Positions 9,601-18,833 of a stretch of 64,000 nt of DNA are shown here, one piece after another; position 1 is the first letter of the stretch; every line of letters starts with the position of its first letter. Made by a program: the position numbers and the translations under genes. Below the pieces are notes generated by a model that was not told the origin of the DNA, did no database searches, and saw only the letters and a program-made list of their open reading frames with translations. The stretch spans positions 3,996,001-4,060,000 of the forward strand of contig NZ_CP021645.1 of assembly GCF_006384975.1 (NCBI RefSeq). The letters are read 5' to 3'. The stretch is from Pseudomonas oryzihabitans. GTDB taxonomy: Bacteria; Pseudomonadota; Gammaproteobacteria; Pseudomonadales; Pseudomonadaceae.

Positions 9601-10052
9601 ATCCGCGCTGCCTCGGCCAGCAGGACGAGATCGCTGGCTGCCGCGTCAGGAGGTACCACGGCGTGCAGCCAGCTGGGGGCGCCTGTACCGGCGCGGCAGG
9701 GCCAATGCGCCGCGAGTCGTGCCAGGCGAGCGAGCTGTTCGCGTTCCGCGGAGAGCTCCAGGCCCTTGAGTTGGTCGCGGAGCGCCGCCAGATCCTCGTC
9801 CTCTCCAGCCGGAACCTTCCAGGCCTGACGCAGCTGACGCAAGGGCCGCACCACCGTTTCCTGCCAGTGCGTCGCGGCGGCCTGTAACCGGCCGAGGCCC
9901 CTGGCCTCCAGAGCGCAGCCGCGCCGGTCGAGCCAGAGCGCCGTCAGCACCAGGCAGACATCGGCTCCAGCCTCCTGCACACGCAAACAGGCACCCTCCA
10001 CGCCAGGCCGGGCGTATACTGCCAACGCGAATTCCCACAGGTCCTCTTGCAT
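9588..10052 (-). CDS. TIGR02444 family protein of unknown function
   Basis: A 154-residue cytoplasmic protein beginning MQEDLWEFALAVYARPGVEGACLRVQEAGADVC-like sequence, followed by LTALWLDRRG and a helical remainder rich in Leu, Ala and Arg. This N-terminal pattern (short W-x-F-A-x-x-x-Y followed by CL-LQ) is that of the uncharacterised TIGR02444 family found beside the ABC-F gene in Pseudomonas. No catalytic motif or membrane segment is visible. It is divergent from the ABC-F gene with only 47 bases between starts, so the two promoters must overlap. Confidence 0.8.
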   Translation of the reverse strand: MQEDLWEFALAVYARPGVEGACLRVQEAGADVCLVLTALWLDRRGCALEARGLGRLQAAATHWQETVVRPLRQLRQAWKVPAGEDEDLAALRDQLKGLELSAEREQLARLARLAAHWPCRAGTGAPSWLHAVVPPDAAASDLVLLAEAARMARP

Positions 10053-10099
10053 ATCCGCCTCCCCATTCGTGGGTGGTGGAGCTGCTACACTCCGCCGCC

Positions 10100-12013
10100 A
10101 TGATCCGACTACAGAACCTTACCCTACAGCGCGGTCCGCAGCGCCTGCTCGAAAGCGCCGACCTGACCCTGCATCCCGGCCAGAAAGCCGGCCTGATCGG
10201 TGCCAACGGTGCCGGCAAATCCAGTCTCTTCGCCTTGCTGCGTGGCCAACTCGGCGCCGATGCGGGCGATTGCCACATTCCGGCCGCCTGGCGGATCGCG
10301 CACATGCGCCAGGAAGTGGACACCCTGGAACGCCAGGCGGTGGACTACGTGCTGGACGGCGACGTCGACCTGCGCCGCATCCAGCGCGAACTGGCAGCCG
10401 CCGAAGCGGCCCAGGACGGCAATGCCCTGGGCCGGCTGCACGCCGACTTCGAGGCGGCCGACGGCTATACCGCCGATGCCCGGGCGCGCAAGCTGCTGGC
10501 CGGGTTGGGCTTCACCGCGGCGCAGATGGAGCGCCGCGTCGGCGACTTCTCCGGTGGCTGGCGGATGCGCCTGAACCTGGCCCAGGCCCTGATGTGCCCC
10601 TCGGACCTCTTGCTGCTGGACGAACCCACCAACCACCTGGATCTGGACGCCATCCTCTGGCTGGAAGACTGGCTCAAGGGCTATCCCGGCACCCTGATCC
10701 TGATCTCCCACGACCGCGACTTCCTCGATGCGGTGGTCGATCACGTGGTGCACCTGGAACAGCAGAAGCTCACCCTCTATCGCGGCGGCTATTCCAGCTT
10801 CGAGCGCACCCGCGCCGAACGCCTGGCGCAGCAGCAGCAGGCCTACGACAAGCAGCAGGCCCAGCGCGCCCACATGGAGAAATACATCGCCCGCTTCAAG
10901 GCCCAGGCCACCAAGGCCCGCCAGGCGCAAAGCCGGATCAAGGCCCTGGAACGCCTGGAAGAACTGGCGCCGGCCCATGTCGACTCGCCCTTCGAATTCG
11001 CCTTCCGCGAGGCGGACAAGCTGTCCAGCCCGCTGCTGGATCTCGCCGAAGGCCGCCTCGGCTACGGCGAGACCACCATCCTGCACCCGGTCAAGCTGCA
11101 ACTGGCACCAGGTGCGCGCATCGGTCTACTCGGCCCCAACGGCGCCGGCAAGTCGACCCTGATCAAGACCCTGGCCGGTGAGCTGGAGCCCCTCGGCGGC
11201 CGCCTGCAGCGTGGCGAGAACCTCGCCATCGGCTACTTCGCCCAGCACCAGCTCGACTCCCTGGACGCCAAGGCCAGCCCCCTGTTGCACCTGCAACGCA
11301 TCGCCCCCGGCGAGCGCGAGCAGAGTCTGCGCGACTTCCTCGGCGGTTTCGATTTCCGCGGTCCCCGTTGCGACGAGGTGGTGCTGAATTTCTCCGGTGG
11401 CGAGAAGGCACGGCTGGCGCTGGCGCTGATCGCCTGGCAGAAGCCCAACCTGCTGCTGCTGGACGAACCCACCAACCACCTGGACCTGGACATGCGCCTG
11501 GCCCTGACCCTGGCCCTGCAGGAATTCGCCGGCGCGGTGCTGGTGGTCTCCCACGACCGCCACCTGCTCAAGAGCACCACCGACGAATTCCTGCTGGTGG
11601 CCGACGGCAAGGTGCAGGCCTTCGACGGCGACCTGGACGACTACAGCCGCTGGCTGGTGGACTTCCGTGCCCGCCAGGAGCCCAGCGCCACGCCGGGCGA
11701 TAGCGCGGCGGTCGACAAGACCGACCGCAAGGCCCAGCGCCAGGCCGCTGCTGCCCTGCGCCAGCAGCTGGCGCCCCTGAAGAAGGCCGCCGACAAGCTG
11801 GAAGCGGAACTGGGCAAGGTCCAGGAAAAGCTTGCCGCCCTGGAAGCGCGATTGGGTGACAGCGGTCTCTACGACGCCGCGCGCAAGGAGGAACTGCGCC
11901 AGGCGCTGGCCGACCAGGCTGCCGCCAAGGCCCGTGAGGCCGAGTTGGAAGAGCAGTGGCTGGAGGCGCTGGAGCGTCTGGAAAGCCTGCAAGCCGAGCT
12001 CGAGGGGGCCTGA
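10100..12013 (+). CDS. ABC-F family ATPase (YheS/Uup-like)
   Basis: A soluble, ribosome-associated type ABC-F protein of 637 residues with two ATPase cassettes and no membrane domain. Cassette 1 has Walker A GANGAGKSS (about residues 34-42), signature FSGGWRMRL and LLLLDEPTNHLDLDA; cassette 2 has GPNGAGKST, FSGGEKARLAL and LLLLDEPTNHLDLDM. The linker between them (about 230-310) is the positively charged arm, and a C-terminal coiled coil (about 545-637) follows. Length and architecture fit YheS of E. coli. Start is ATG 10100 (MIRLQNLTLQRG); a further upstream in-frame start is not supported. The stop overlaps the next ATG by one base. Confidence 0.92.
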   Translation: MIRLQNLTLQRGPQRLLESADLTLHPGQKAGLIGANGAGKSSLFALLRGQLGADAGDCHIPAAWRIAHMRQEVDTLERQAVDYVLDGDVDLRRIQRELAAAEAAQDGNALGRLHADFEAADGYTADARARKLLAGLGFTAAQMERRVGDFSGGWRMRLNLAQALMCPSDLLLLDEPTNHLDLDAILWLEDWLKGYPGTLILISHDRDFLDAVVDHVVHLEQQKLTLYRGGYSSFERTRAERLAQQQQAYDKQQAQRAHMEKYIARFKAQATKARQAQSRIKALERLEELAPAHVDSPFEFAFREADKLSSPLLDLAEGRLGYGETTILHPVKLQLAPGARIGLLGPNGAGKSTLIKTLAGELEPLGGRLQRGENLAIGYFAQHQLDSLDAKASPLLHLQRIAPGEREQSLRDFLGGFDFRGPRCDEVVLNFSGGEKARLALALIAWQKPNLLLLDEPTNHLDLDMRLALTLALQEFAGAVLVVSHDRHLLKSTTDEFLLVADGKVQAFDGDLDDYSRWLVDFRARQEPSATPGDSAAVDKTDRKAQRQAAAALRQQLAPLKKAADKLEAELGKVQEKLAALEARLGDSGLYDAARKEELRQALADQAAAKAREAELEEQWLEALERLESLQAELEGA

Positions 12014-12591
12014 TGAAGGAGTGGCTGCAGACCTGGCTGCCGGGGTGGAGTGCCTACCTGCTGGTGGCCGGCCAGGTCGCCCTGGTGCTACTCATCGGCT
12101 ACGTCCTGCAGCGCTTCGTGGCGCGGGCCGTCACCGGCCTCGGCGAGCGCTATCCGCTACCGCCGCAGATCGTCCTCGGCCTGCGTGGCACCCTGCGCTG
12201 GCTGATCATGGGCAGCGCCATCCTCATGGCGCTGGAGCGCTTTGGGGTGTCCGCCGCGGTGCTCTGGACGGCCATTTCCGGCTTCGTCGCGGTGGCGGCG
12301 GTGGCCTTCTTCGCCATCTGGAGCGTACTCTCCAACCTGTTCTGCGCGGTACTGATCTTCACCGTCGGCCCGTTCCGCCTGGGCGATCGCATCGAGGTGC
12401 TGGATGCCTCCGACAAGCCCGGCATCAAGGGCCGGGTGGTGGCCATCAACATGCTCTTCGTGACCTTGCAGGAGCTGGACGAGCAGCAGGAAGGCGCCTT
12501 GGTACAGATCCCCAACACCCAGTTCTTCCAGAAGTCGGTGCGGCGCTGGCGCGACGCCGACGGTTCCTTCGATTTCCATCTCGACAGGTGA
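12013..12591 (+). CDS. Small MscS-family mechanosensitive channel
   Basis: A 192-residue integral membrane protein. Hydrophobic segments fall at about residues 14-36, 62-82 and 88-120; the last, glycine/alanine-rich FVAVAAVAFFAIWSVLSN, resembles the pore-lining TM3 of MscS. It is followed by a short beta domain containing FRLGDRIEVLD, GRVVAINMLFV and a C-terminal part with IPNTQFFQKSVRRW. It is shorter than E. coli MscS (286 residues), lacking most of the C-terminal cage. ATG at 12013 overlaps the ABC-F stop, implying co-translation. Probable role is relief of hypo-osmotic stress. Confidence 0.85.
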   Translation: MKEWLQTWLPGWSAYLLVAGQVALVLLIGYVLQRFVARAVTGLGERYPLPPQIVLGLRGTLRWLIMGSAILMALERFGVSAAVLWTAISGFVAVAAVAFFAIWSVLSNLFCAVLIFTVGPFRLGDRIEVLDASDKPGIKGRVVAINMLFVTLQELDEQQEGALVQIPNTQFFQKSVRRWRDADGSFDFHLDR

Positions 12592-12595
12592 GTGC

Positions 12596-13231
12596 ATGAG
12601 TTTGCAGGTCTGGACCGGTTTCTTCATTGCCTGCTGGATGATCAGCCTCTCGCCGGGTGCCGGCGCCATCGCCTCCATGAGCGCCGGCGTGACCCTGGGC
12701 TTTCGTCGTGGCTACTGGACGGCCATCGGCCTGCAACTGGGTCTGGCGTTGCAGATCGCCGTCGTCGCGGTCGGCGTCGGCGCCCTGCTGGCGACCTCCC
12801 AACTGGCCTTCACCCTCATCAAGTGGTTTGGCGTGGCCTATCTCGCCTACCTGGCCATCCGCCAGTGGCGCGCGGCGCCCATGGATCTGGGCGCCCAGGT
12901 GGCCGACGAGCGGGCGCCGCCACGGATCGGCGCCCTGGTGCTGCGGGGCTTCCTGGTCAACGTCAGCAACCCCAAGGCGCTGGTCTTCATGCTCGCGGTG
13001 CTGCCGCAATTCGTCGATCCCCAGGCGCCCCTGACTGCCCAGTACCTGATCATCGGGCTGACCATGGTCACCGTCGATCTGATCGTGATGGCGGGTTACA
13101 CCGGCCTTGCCGCGCGGGTATTGACCTTGCTGCGCACACCCCGGCAGCAGCGGCTGACCAACCGGGTCTTCGCCAGTCTGTTCCTCGCCGCGGCGGCGTT
13201 GCTGTCCACGGTACGGCGCGCGGCGCTCTGA
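12596..13231 (+). CDS. LysE/RhtB family amino-acid exporter
   Basis: A 211-residue membrane protein with six predicted hydrophobic segments and the LysE-family N-terminal pattern FFIACWMISLSPGAGAI, then SAGVTLGFRRGYWTAIGLQLG and FLVNVSNPKALVFMLAVLPQF, which is the NPK-containing signature of RhtB homoserine/threonine-type exporters. Substrate cannot be read from sequence. It follows the MscS gene by four bases and completes a three-gene run (ABC-F, MscS, LysE); it ends convergently 10 bases before the SDR gene. Confidence 0.9.
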   Translation: MSLQVWTGFFIACWMISLSPGAGAIASMSAGVTLGFRRGYWTAIGLQLGLALQIAVVAVGVGALLATSQLAFTLIKWFGVAYLAYLAIRQWRAAPMDLGAQVADERAPPRIGALVLRGFLVNVSNPKALVFMLAVLPQFVDPQAPLTAQYLIIGLTMVTVDLIVMAGYTGLAARVLTLLRTPRQQRLTNRVFASLFLAAAALLSTVRRAAL

Positions 13232-13241
13232 TCTCAGGTCG

Positions 13242-14006
13242 CTACCAGACCACTTGCTGGCCCTGCCAGTCCCAGAAAGTGCCGGTCTCGGCCGGGGTTC
13301 GCGCGGCCAGGACGGCCAGCAGGCGCTCCGCCGCATAGCTCGGCGTGAACAGTTGCTCCGCCGGCACCCGCGCCTGGAAGGGGCGTGACAGGGCGGTATC
13401 CGTGGTACCCGGATGCAATGCCAGGACGCAGCTCTCGGGGTTGAGCCGGGCGAGTTCGATGCTGGCGCAGCGCAGGCCTTGGTTGAGGGCGGCCTTGGCC
13501 ATGCGGTAGCCGTACCAGCCACCCAGACGGTTGTCACCGATGGAGCCGACCCGGGCCGACAGCGCCGCGACCTGGCAGGGATGGTGCCCCTTGAGCAGCG
13601 GGGTCAGCTGCTTGATCAACAGGATCGGCAAGACGGCATTGGCCAGATAGCTTTCCAGCAGGCCGGCCGGGGCTACCTGGGCCAGGCTCTTCTCGGCGCG
13701 GGCCTGCTCGCCCTGCAGCAGGCCCGAAGCGCACAGCAGCAGGTCCAGGCGCGGCGAGACGCCCGCCAGTCGTGCCAGCAGATCGGTCTCGTTCAGGACA
13801 TCGACGTCGAGTCGCCGCAGGCGTGGACCATGGCGCCGTTCCAGCTCCGCCAGTTCCGCGTGGGCCTCTGCCTGGCGGGCGCAGGCCCAGACCAGCGCGA
13901 TCTCGTCACGCGCCAGCAGCTGCTCGCACAGCGCCAGGCCCAGGCCGCCGCTGGCGCCGTACACCAAGGCATGGGCGGGGTGCTCCAGGCGTTGCCAGAA
14001 GGTCAT
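13242..14006 (-). CDS. SDR-family NAD(P)-dependent oxidoreductase
   Basis: A classical-type short-chain dehydrogenase of 254 residues. The Rossmann glycine motif is YGASGGLGLAL (about residues 15-25), the NNAG-equivalent is LLLCASG, and the active-site Tyr-x3-Lys is YGYRMAK, preceded by the serine in VAALSARVGSI. C-terminal HPGTTDTALSRPF is typical of the CsgA/sniffer-like subgroup. Substrate unknown. It is transcribed alone, divergent from the UPF0178 gene. Confidence 0.88.
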   Translation of the reverse strand: MTFWQRLEHPAHALVYGASGGLGLALCEQLLARDEIALVWACARQAEAHAELAELERRHGPRLRRLDVDVLNETDLLARLAGVSPRLDLLLCASGLLQGEQARAEKSLAQVAPAGLLESYLANAVLPILLIKQLTPLLKGHHPCQVAALSARVGSIGDNRLGGWYGYRMAKAALNQGLRCASIELARLNPESCVLALHPGTTDTALSRPFQARVPAEQLFTPSYAAERLLAVLAARTPAETGTFWDWQGQQVVW

Positions 14007-14106
14007 GGACGGGCTCCAGTCGGTTCGCTATTCCTGTCCGACCACGCCGCTGCGCTGGGGTGCGCCGGCGGGGCGCGGTATCCTGGGCTTTTGCCGGAGA
14101 AGTCCC

Positions 14107-14568
14107 GTGATCCTGTGGATCGATGCCGATGCCTGTCCGCGTGCCGCCAAGGAGCTGGTCTGTAAATTCGCCTTGAAACGCAAGCTGGAGGTGGTCCTGG
14201 TGGCCGGCCAGCCGCAGATCAAGCCGCCTTTCGCCTGCGTGCGCCTGGTGGTGGTGCCCAGCGGGCCGGACGCCGCCGATGATCATCTGGTCGAGCAGGC
14301 GCAGCCGGGTGACCTGGTAATCTGCAGTGACATCCCGCTGGCCGATCGCTTGGTCAAGAAGGGCGTGGCCGCGCTCGATCCGCGTGGGCAGGAATTCGAT
14401 GAACGCAACATGGGCCAGCGCCTGGCCATGCGCAACCTGATGGCCGACCTGCGCGACCAGGGACAGATGGGCGGCGGGCAGGCCGGCTACGGTGAGCGGG
14501 ACCGCCAGGCCTTCGCCAACGCCCTGGATCGCCTGATCACCCGGCTCCAGCGCGGTGCCGTCGGTTAG
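14107..14568 (+). CDS. UPF0178 (YaiI/YqxD) family protein
   Basis: A 153-residue protein opening ILWIDADACPRAAKEL and continuing with LVVVPSGPDAADDHL, GDLVICSDIPLADRLVKKG, LDPRGQEFDERN and the C-terminal GYGERDRQAFANALDRL. These are the hallmark segments of the UPF0178/DUF188 family, a PIN-like fold with conserved Asp residues suggesting a metal-dependent nuclease, though no activity is established. Start is GTG at 14107. It ends six bases before the convergent GGDEF-EAL gene. Confidence 0.92.
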   Translation: MILWIDADACPRAAKELVCKFALKRKLEVVLVAGQPQIKPPFACVRLVVVPSGPDAADDHLVEQAQPGDLVICSDIPLADRLVKKGVAALDPRGQEFDERNMGQRLAMRNLMADLRDQGQMGGGQAGYGERDRQAFANALDRLITRLQRGAVG

Positions 14569-14574
14569 GCCGGG

Positions 14575-16689
14575 CTAGGCGGCTGCGACCGGTCGCTGTT
14601 CCAGCCAGCTCCTGAGTTGCGCCAGCGGCACCGGACGGCTGAACAGGTAGCCCTGCAGGAAATCGCAGTCATTGGTATGCAGGAAGTGCCGCTGCTCGTT
14701 GGTCTCCACCCCTTCGGCCACTACCTTCAGCCCCAGCTTGTGCGCCATGGCGATGATCGCCGAGGCGATGGCCATGTCGTTGTGCTGGTTGGGGATGGTG
14801 CGGACGAAGGCGCGGTCCACCTTGAGTGAGTCCACCGGTAGCCGGCTTAGATAGGCCAGGGACGAATAGCCACTGCCGAAGTCGTCGATGGAAACCCGTA
14901 CGCCCAGGCCGCGGATCTCGTCGAGCAGTTCGATGGCCACGTTGAGACTGTGCATCAGGGCGTTCTCGGTCACCTCGATGGTCAGCGCCGAGGGCGGTAG
15001 ATCCTCGGCCTGCAGAGCCCGGGCGATAGCCTGGGGCAGCAAGCGATCGCTCAGGTTCAGGGCCGAACAGTTCACCGAGACGCGCAGCTCCGCATAACCT
15101 TCACGGTGCAGTTGGGCGAGATCGGCGCAGGCCTGGCGCATGACCCAGCCATCCAGGTCGGCGATCAGGCCGGTCTGCTCGGCGACGCGGACGAAACGCT
15201 CCGGGCTCAGGGCGCCCAGCGTCGGGTGCTGCCAGCGTACCAGCGCCTCCAGGGCCACGGGATGGCCGTCGGGATCGACGATGGGCTGATAGGCCAGGTG
15301 CAGGCCACCCTGGCTGAGGGCATGGCGCAGATCCATCTCCAGGCTGAGCAGGTCGTCGGCTTCGCGTTGGAGTTCGTTGGCGAATCTCTGGCTGCGATTG
15401 CGCCCACTGCGCTTGCAGTGACCGACCGCCAGCCCGGCACTGCGCAACAGCTGGCCCGCGTCGGCGCCATCCTGGGGATAGTGGGCGATACCCACGCTGA
15501 AGGTCATGGCGAAGCGCTGCCCGGCGAGCTCGAAGGGTGGGCGCAGCTGCTCCAGCAAGCGCAGGGCCAGGGGTTGGCTGTCTCCCCGGGTGCCGAGCGG
15601 CAGCAGCAGGCTGAATTCATCGCCGGCATAGCGCGCCAGCGGCAGGTCGTCGTCCAGCACCGCCCGGATCCGCTGTGCCACCTGTACCAGCAATTCATCG
15701 CCCAGGGCATGGCCGAGGCTGTCATTGATGCGTTTGAAGTGATCGACATCCAGCATCAGCAGCGCGAATTGTTCGCCACTGCGCGCCTGGCTCACGGCCC
15801 GGTCCACGGTCTGGATGAAGCTCGAGCCATTGAGCAGATGGGTGAGCGGATCGTGCAGGCTGATCTGATCGAGGGTGGTGGATACCCGCTCCAGGCGCAG
15901 ACGCTGGGCGTGGAAGCGTTCTCCGGCCCAGGCGGCGAGGAGGCCGACCAGGATGATGAACAGGGTACCGAGCGCGACGGCCATCCCCAGTTCCAGGTGC
16001 TGGCTCACTTCCGCCAGACCGTCCGGCTCGAAGCCGATGGGTACTGCCAGCGTCAGCGCGGCCATGCCGGTGAAGTGCATCGAGACGATGGCGAAGCCGA
16101 GGCCCAGGCCGCCCAACAGGCGCAGCCAGATGGTCCTGAGTCCGGTCCGGCCCCGCAGGCGGAAGGCCAGCAGCAGCGCCGCCAACGACGCCAGGCTGGC
16201 GATCACTACCGAGACCACCACCAGCAGCGGATCGTAGAGCTGGATGGCGATCGAGTGCATGGCCAGCATGCCGGTGTAATGCATGGCCGCGATACCCACG
16301 CCGGCGGCCAGGGAGGCGAGCAGGTACTGGGCCACGGTGAGGGATTCGCGCCCGATCAGGTGCATCACGGTGTAGGACACCGCGATGGCGATCAACAGCG
16401 AAGCAAGGGTCTGCAGCGGATCGTAATGCACATGGATGCCGACCTTGAACGACAGCATGGCGAGGAAATGCATCGACCAGATGCCGCCACCCAGGGCGAT
16501 GGCACCGATCAGCTTGGCCAGTTCGCTGCCGCGTCGGGAGCGGCTGGTGGTCACCCAGTCCGCCATGGCCAGGGCCGTGTAGCCGGCGGCGCTAGCGATC
16601 AGGTACGACAGGACCACGAGCAATCCTTCGTAATCGTTGGCCACGAATACCTGATGGCCAGGGGGAAGCAAGGTGGAGAAATTCAGCAT
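14575..16689 (-). CDS. MHYT-GGDEF-EAL cyclic-di-GMP signalling protein
   Basis: A 704-residue membrane protein for c-di-GMP turnover. N-terminus holds an MHYT sensor of about seven helices with three copies of the metal-binding motif (SMHFLAM, AMHYTGM, SMHFTGM), proposed to sense gas or copper. A GGDEF domain follows with YAGDEF (Ala replaces the first Gly, and no RxxD I-site is visible), then a complete EAL domain: EALVRW, VNCSALN, EVTENAL, DDFGSGYSSL, LKVDRAF and EGVE. All EAL catalytic residues are present, so phosphodiesterase activity is likely; cyclase activity is possible. Start taken as ATG 16689; a GTG 30 bases upstream is in frame. No clear ribosome site for either. Confidence 0.93.
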   Translation of the reverse strand: MLNFSTLLPPGHQVFVANDYEGLLVVLSYLIASAAGYTALAMADWVTTSRSRRGSELAKLIGAIALGGGIWSMHFLAMLSFKVGIHVHYDPLQTLASLLIAIAVSYTVMHLIGRESLTVAQYLLASLAAGVGIAAMHYTGMLAMHSIAIQLYDPLLVVVSVVIASLASLAALLLAFRLRGRTGLRTIWLRLLGGLGLGFAIVSMHFTGMAALTLAVPIGFEPDGLAEVSQHLELGMAVALGTLFIILVGLLAAWAGERFHAQRLRLERVSTTLDQISLHDPLTHLLNGSSFIQTVDRAVSQARSGEQFALLMLDVDHFKRINDSLGHALGDELLVQVAQRIRAVLDDDLPLARYAGDEFSLLLPLGTRGDSQPLALRLLEQLRPPFELAGQRFAMTFSVGIAHYPQDGADAGQLLRSAGLAVGHCKRSGRNRSQRFANELQREADDLLSLEMDLRHALSQGGLHLAYQPIVDPDGHPVALEALVRWQHPTLGALSPERFVRVAEQTGLIADLDGWVMRQACADLAQLHREGYAELRVSVNCSALNLSDRLLPQAIARALQAEDLPPSALTIEVTENALMHSLNVAIELLDEIRGLGVRVSIDDFGSGYSSLAYLSRLPVDSLKVDRAFVRTIPNQHNDMAIASAIIAMAHKLGLKVVAEGVETNEQRHFLHTNDCDFLQGYLFSRPVPLAQLRSWLEQRPVAAA

Positions 16690-16984
16690 GCTCAATCGCC
16701 AGCTTGCCGCACGAGGCACGAAGGAAGGGAAGGTTATTCAGAGCATCGGCAGAGATAACTCAGGCTTTAATTCTACCGACGGACGTAGGTACTCGGGAAT
16801 CCAGCGTTCTAGGGCTTTTTGAAAAAGTTGCCGAGAGCCGATCGGGCAAGGCAAATCCCAGCCAGAAAGCTGGTCGGGCTAGCGTTTGAGTCTACGCAGG
16901 GCAGGGGAACAGGCCGCTGGGAGCGTCCAGCCGGTGTTCAGCGCTTTGCCACCGGTGCGCGGATGTTTTCAGGTCAAGCTGGGT

Positions 16985-17539
16985 CTAGACCTTGGGCGCA
17001 CGACTGCGCCGCCAGAGCCAGAGCAGCAGCCCGATCACCACGAAGCCGCCCAGCACCATCAGCTCGTAACGCTTGAGATTGCCCAGCACGCCCTCGAGGA
17101 CGGCGCCGAAGTGATAGGCCGCATAGCCCAGCACCGTCGCCCAGACGATGGCACCGATGCCGTTGAGAATCAGATAGCGCGCCGGGGGATACCCCGACAG
17201 GCCGATCGCCACCGGCATGACGGTACGCAGGCCATAGACGAAACGAAAGCTCAGGACCCAGAGGTCGGGATGGCGACGGATGTGCGCCAGCGCCTTTTCC
17301 CCCGCCGCTTCCCACTTGGGCTTGCGCGCCAGCAGCTTGCGGCCATGGCGGCGACCGAGGAAGTACCACAGCTGGTCGCCCGCGTAGCTGCCGCAGAAGG
17401 CCACCAGGATGACGGTCTGGATGTTCATGTAGTCGCGAAAGGCGAGAAAGCCGGCCAGCACCAGAATGGTTTCGCCTTCGAAGAAGGTGCCGAGAAAGAG
17501 GGCGAAATAGCCGAAATCATGGAGGAATTGCTGGAGCAT
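16985..17539 (-). CDS. DedA family membrane protein
   Basis: A 184-residue inner-membrane protein of the DedA/SNARE-associated superfamily. It shows FLGTFFEGETILVLAGFLA, the family FG-SYAGDQLWYFLGRRHG segment, and FRFVYGLRTVMPVAIGLSGYP with the conserved RF.YG.R arginine pattern, then two C-terminal helices. Family members help flip undecaprenyl phosphate or phospholipids and support membrane energetics. It stands alone; the next gene, hemB, points away with about 260 bases between. Confidence 0.9.
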   Translation of the reverse strand: MLQQFLHDFGYFALFLGTFFEGETILVLAGFLAFRDYMNIQTVILVAFCGSYAGDQLWYFLGRRHGRKLLARKPKWEAAGEKALAHIRRHPDLWVLSFRFVYGLRTVMPVAIGLSGYPPARYLILNGIGAIVWATVLGYAAYHFGAVLEGVLGNLKRYELMVLGGFVVIGLLLWLWRRSRAPKV

Positions 17540-17774
17540 TCGGCGCTACACGAGGTGGAAGAGATGGCGCAGCCTACCCCGGTTGCCGTCTGGAAAGAAA
17601 GTGTGACGGGCTTCCTTCCGCCGGATGCCAGACGGTCGTGAGCAGAATTCCCTGCGACCCTGTGTCACGCCGACTCCAGCCAGCGTCTGCCTTGGATAGG
17701 ACCTATAGGCACACCATATTGTCATGTGCTGTTACCAATCGGTCATGATTGTGGCCTATAACCCATCACACTGA

Positions 17775-18824
<1,050 letters not shown>

Positions 18825-18833
18825 GGAGCTTCA

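Noticed and set aside
16810..16830. CTTTTTGAAAAAG palindrome in the gap upstream of the GGDEF-EAL gene
   Set aside because: Short A/T-rich dyad with no GC stem; insufficient for a terminator or operator call.
17719..17762. Possible hemB promoter (TTGTCA, TTACCA, TATAAC words)
   Set aside because: No pair of -35 and -10 words has acceptable spacing (32 or 19 bases), so not listed as a feature.
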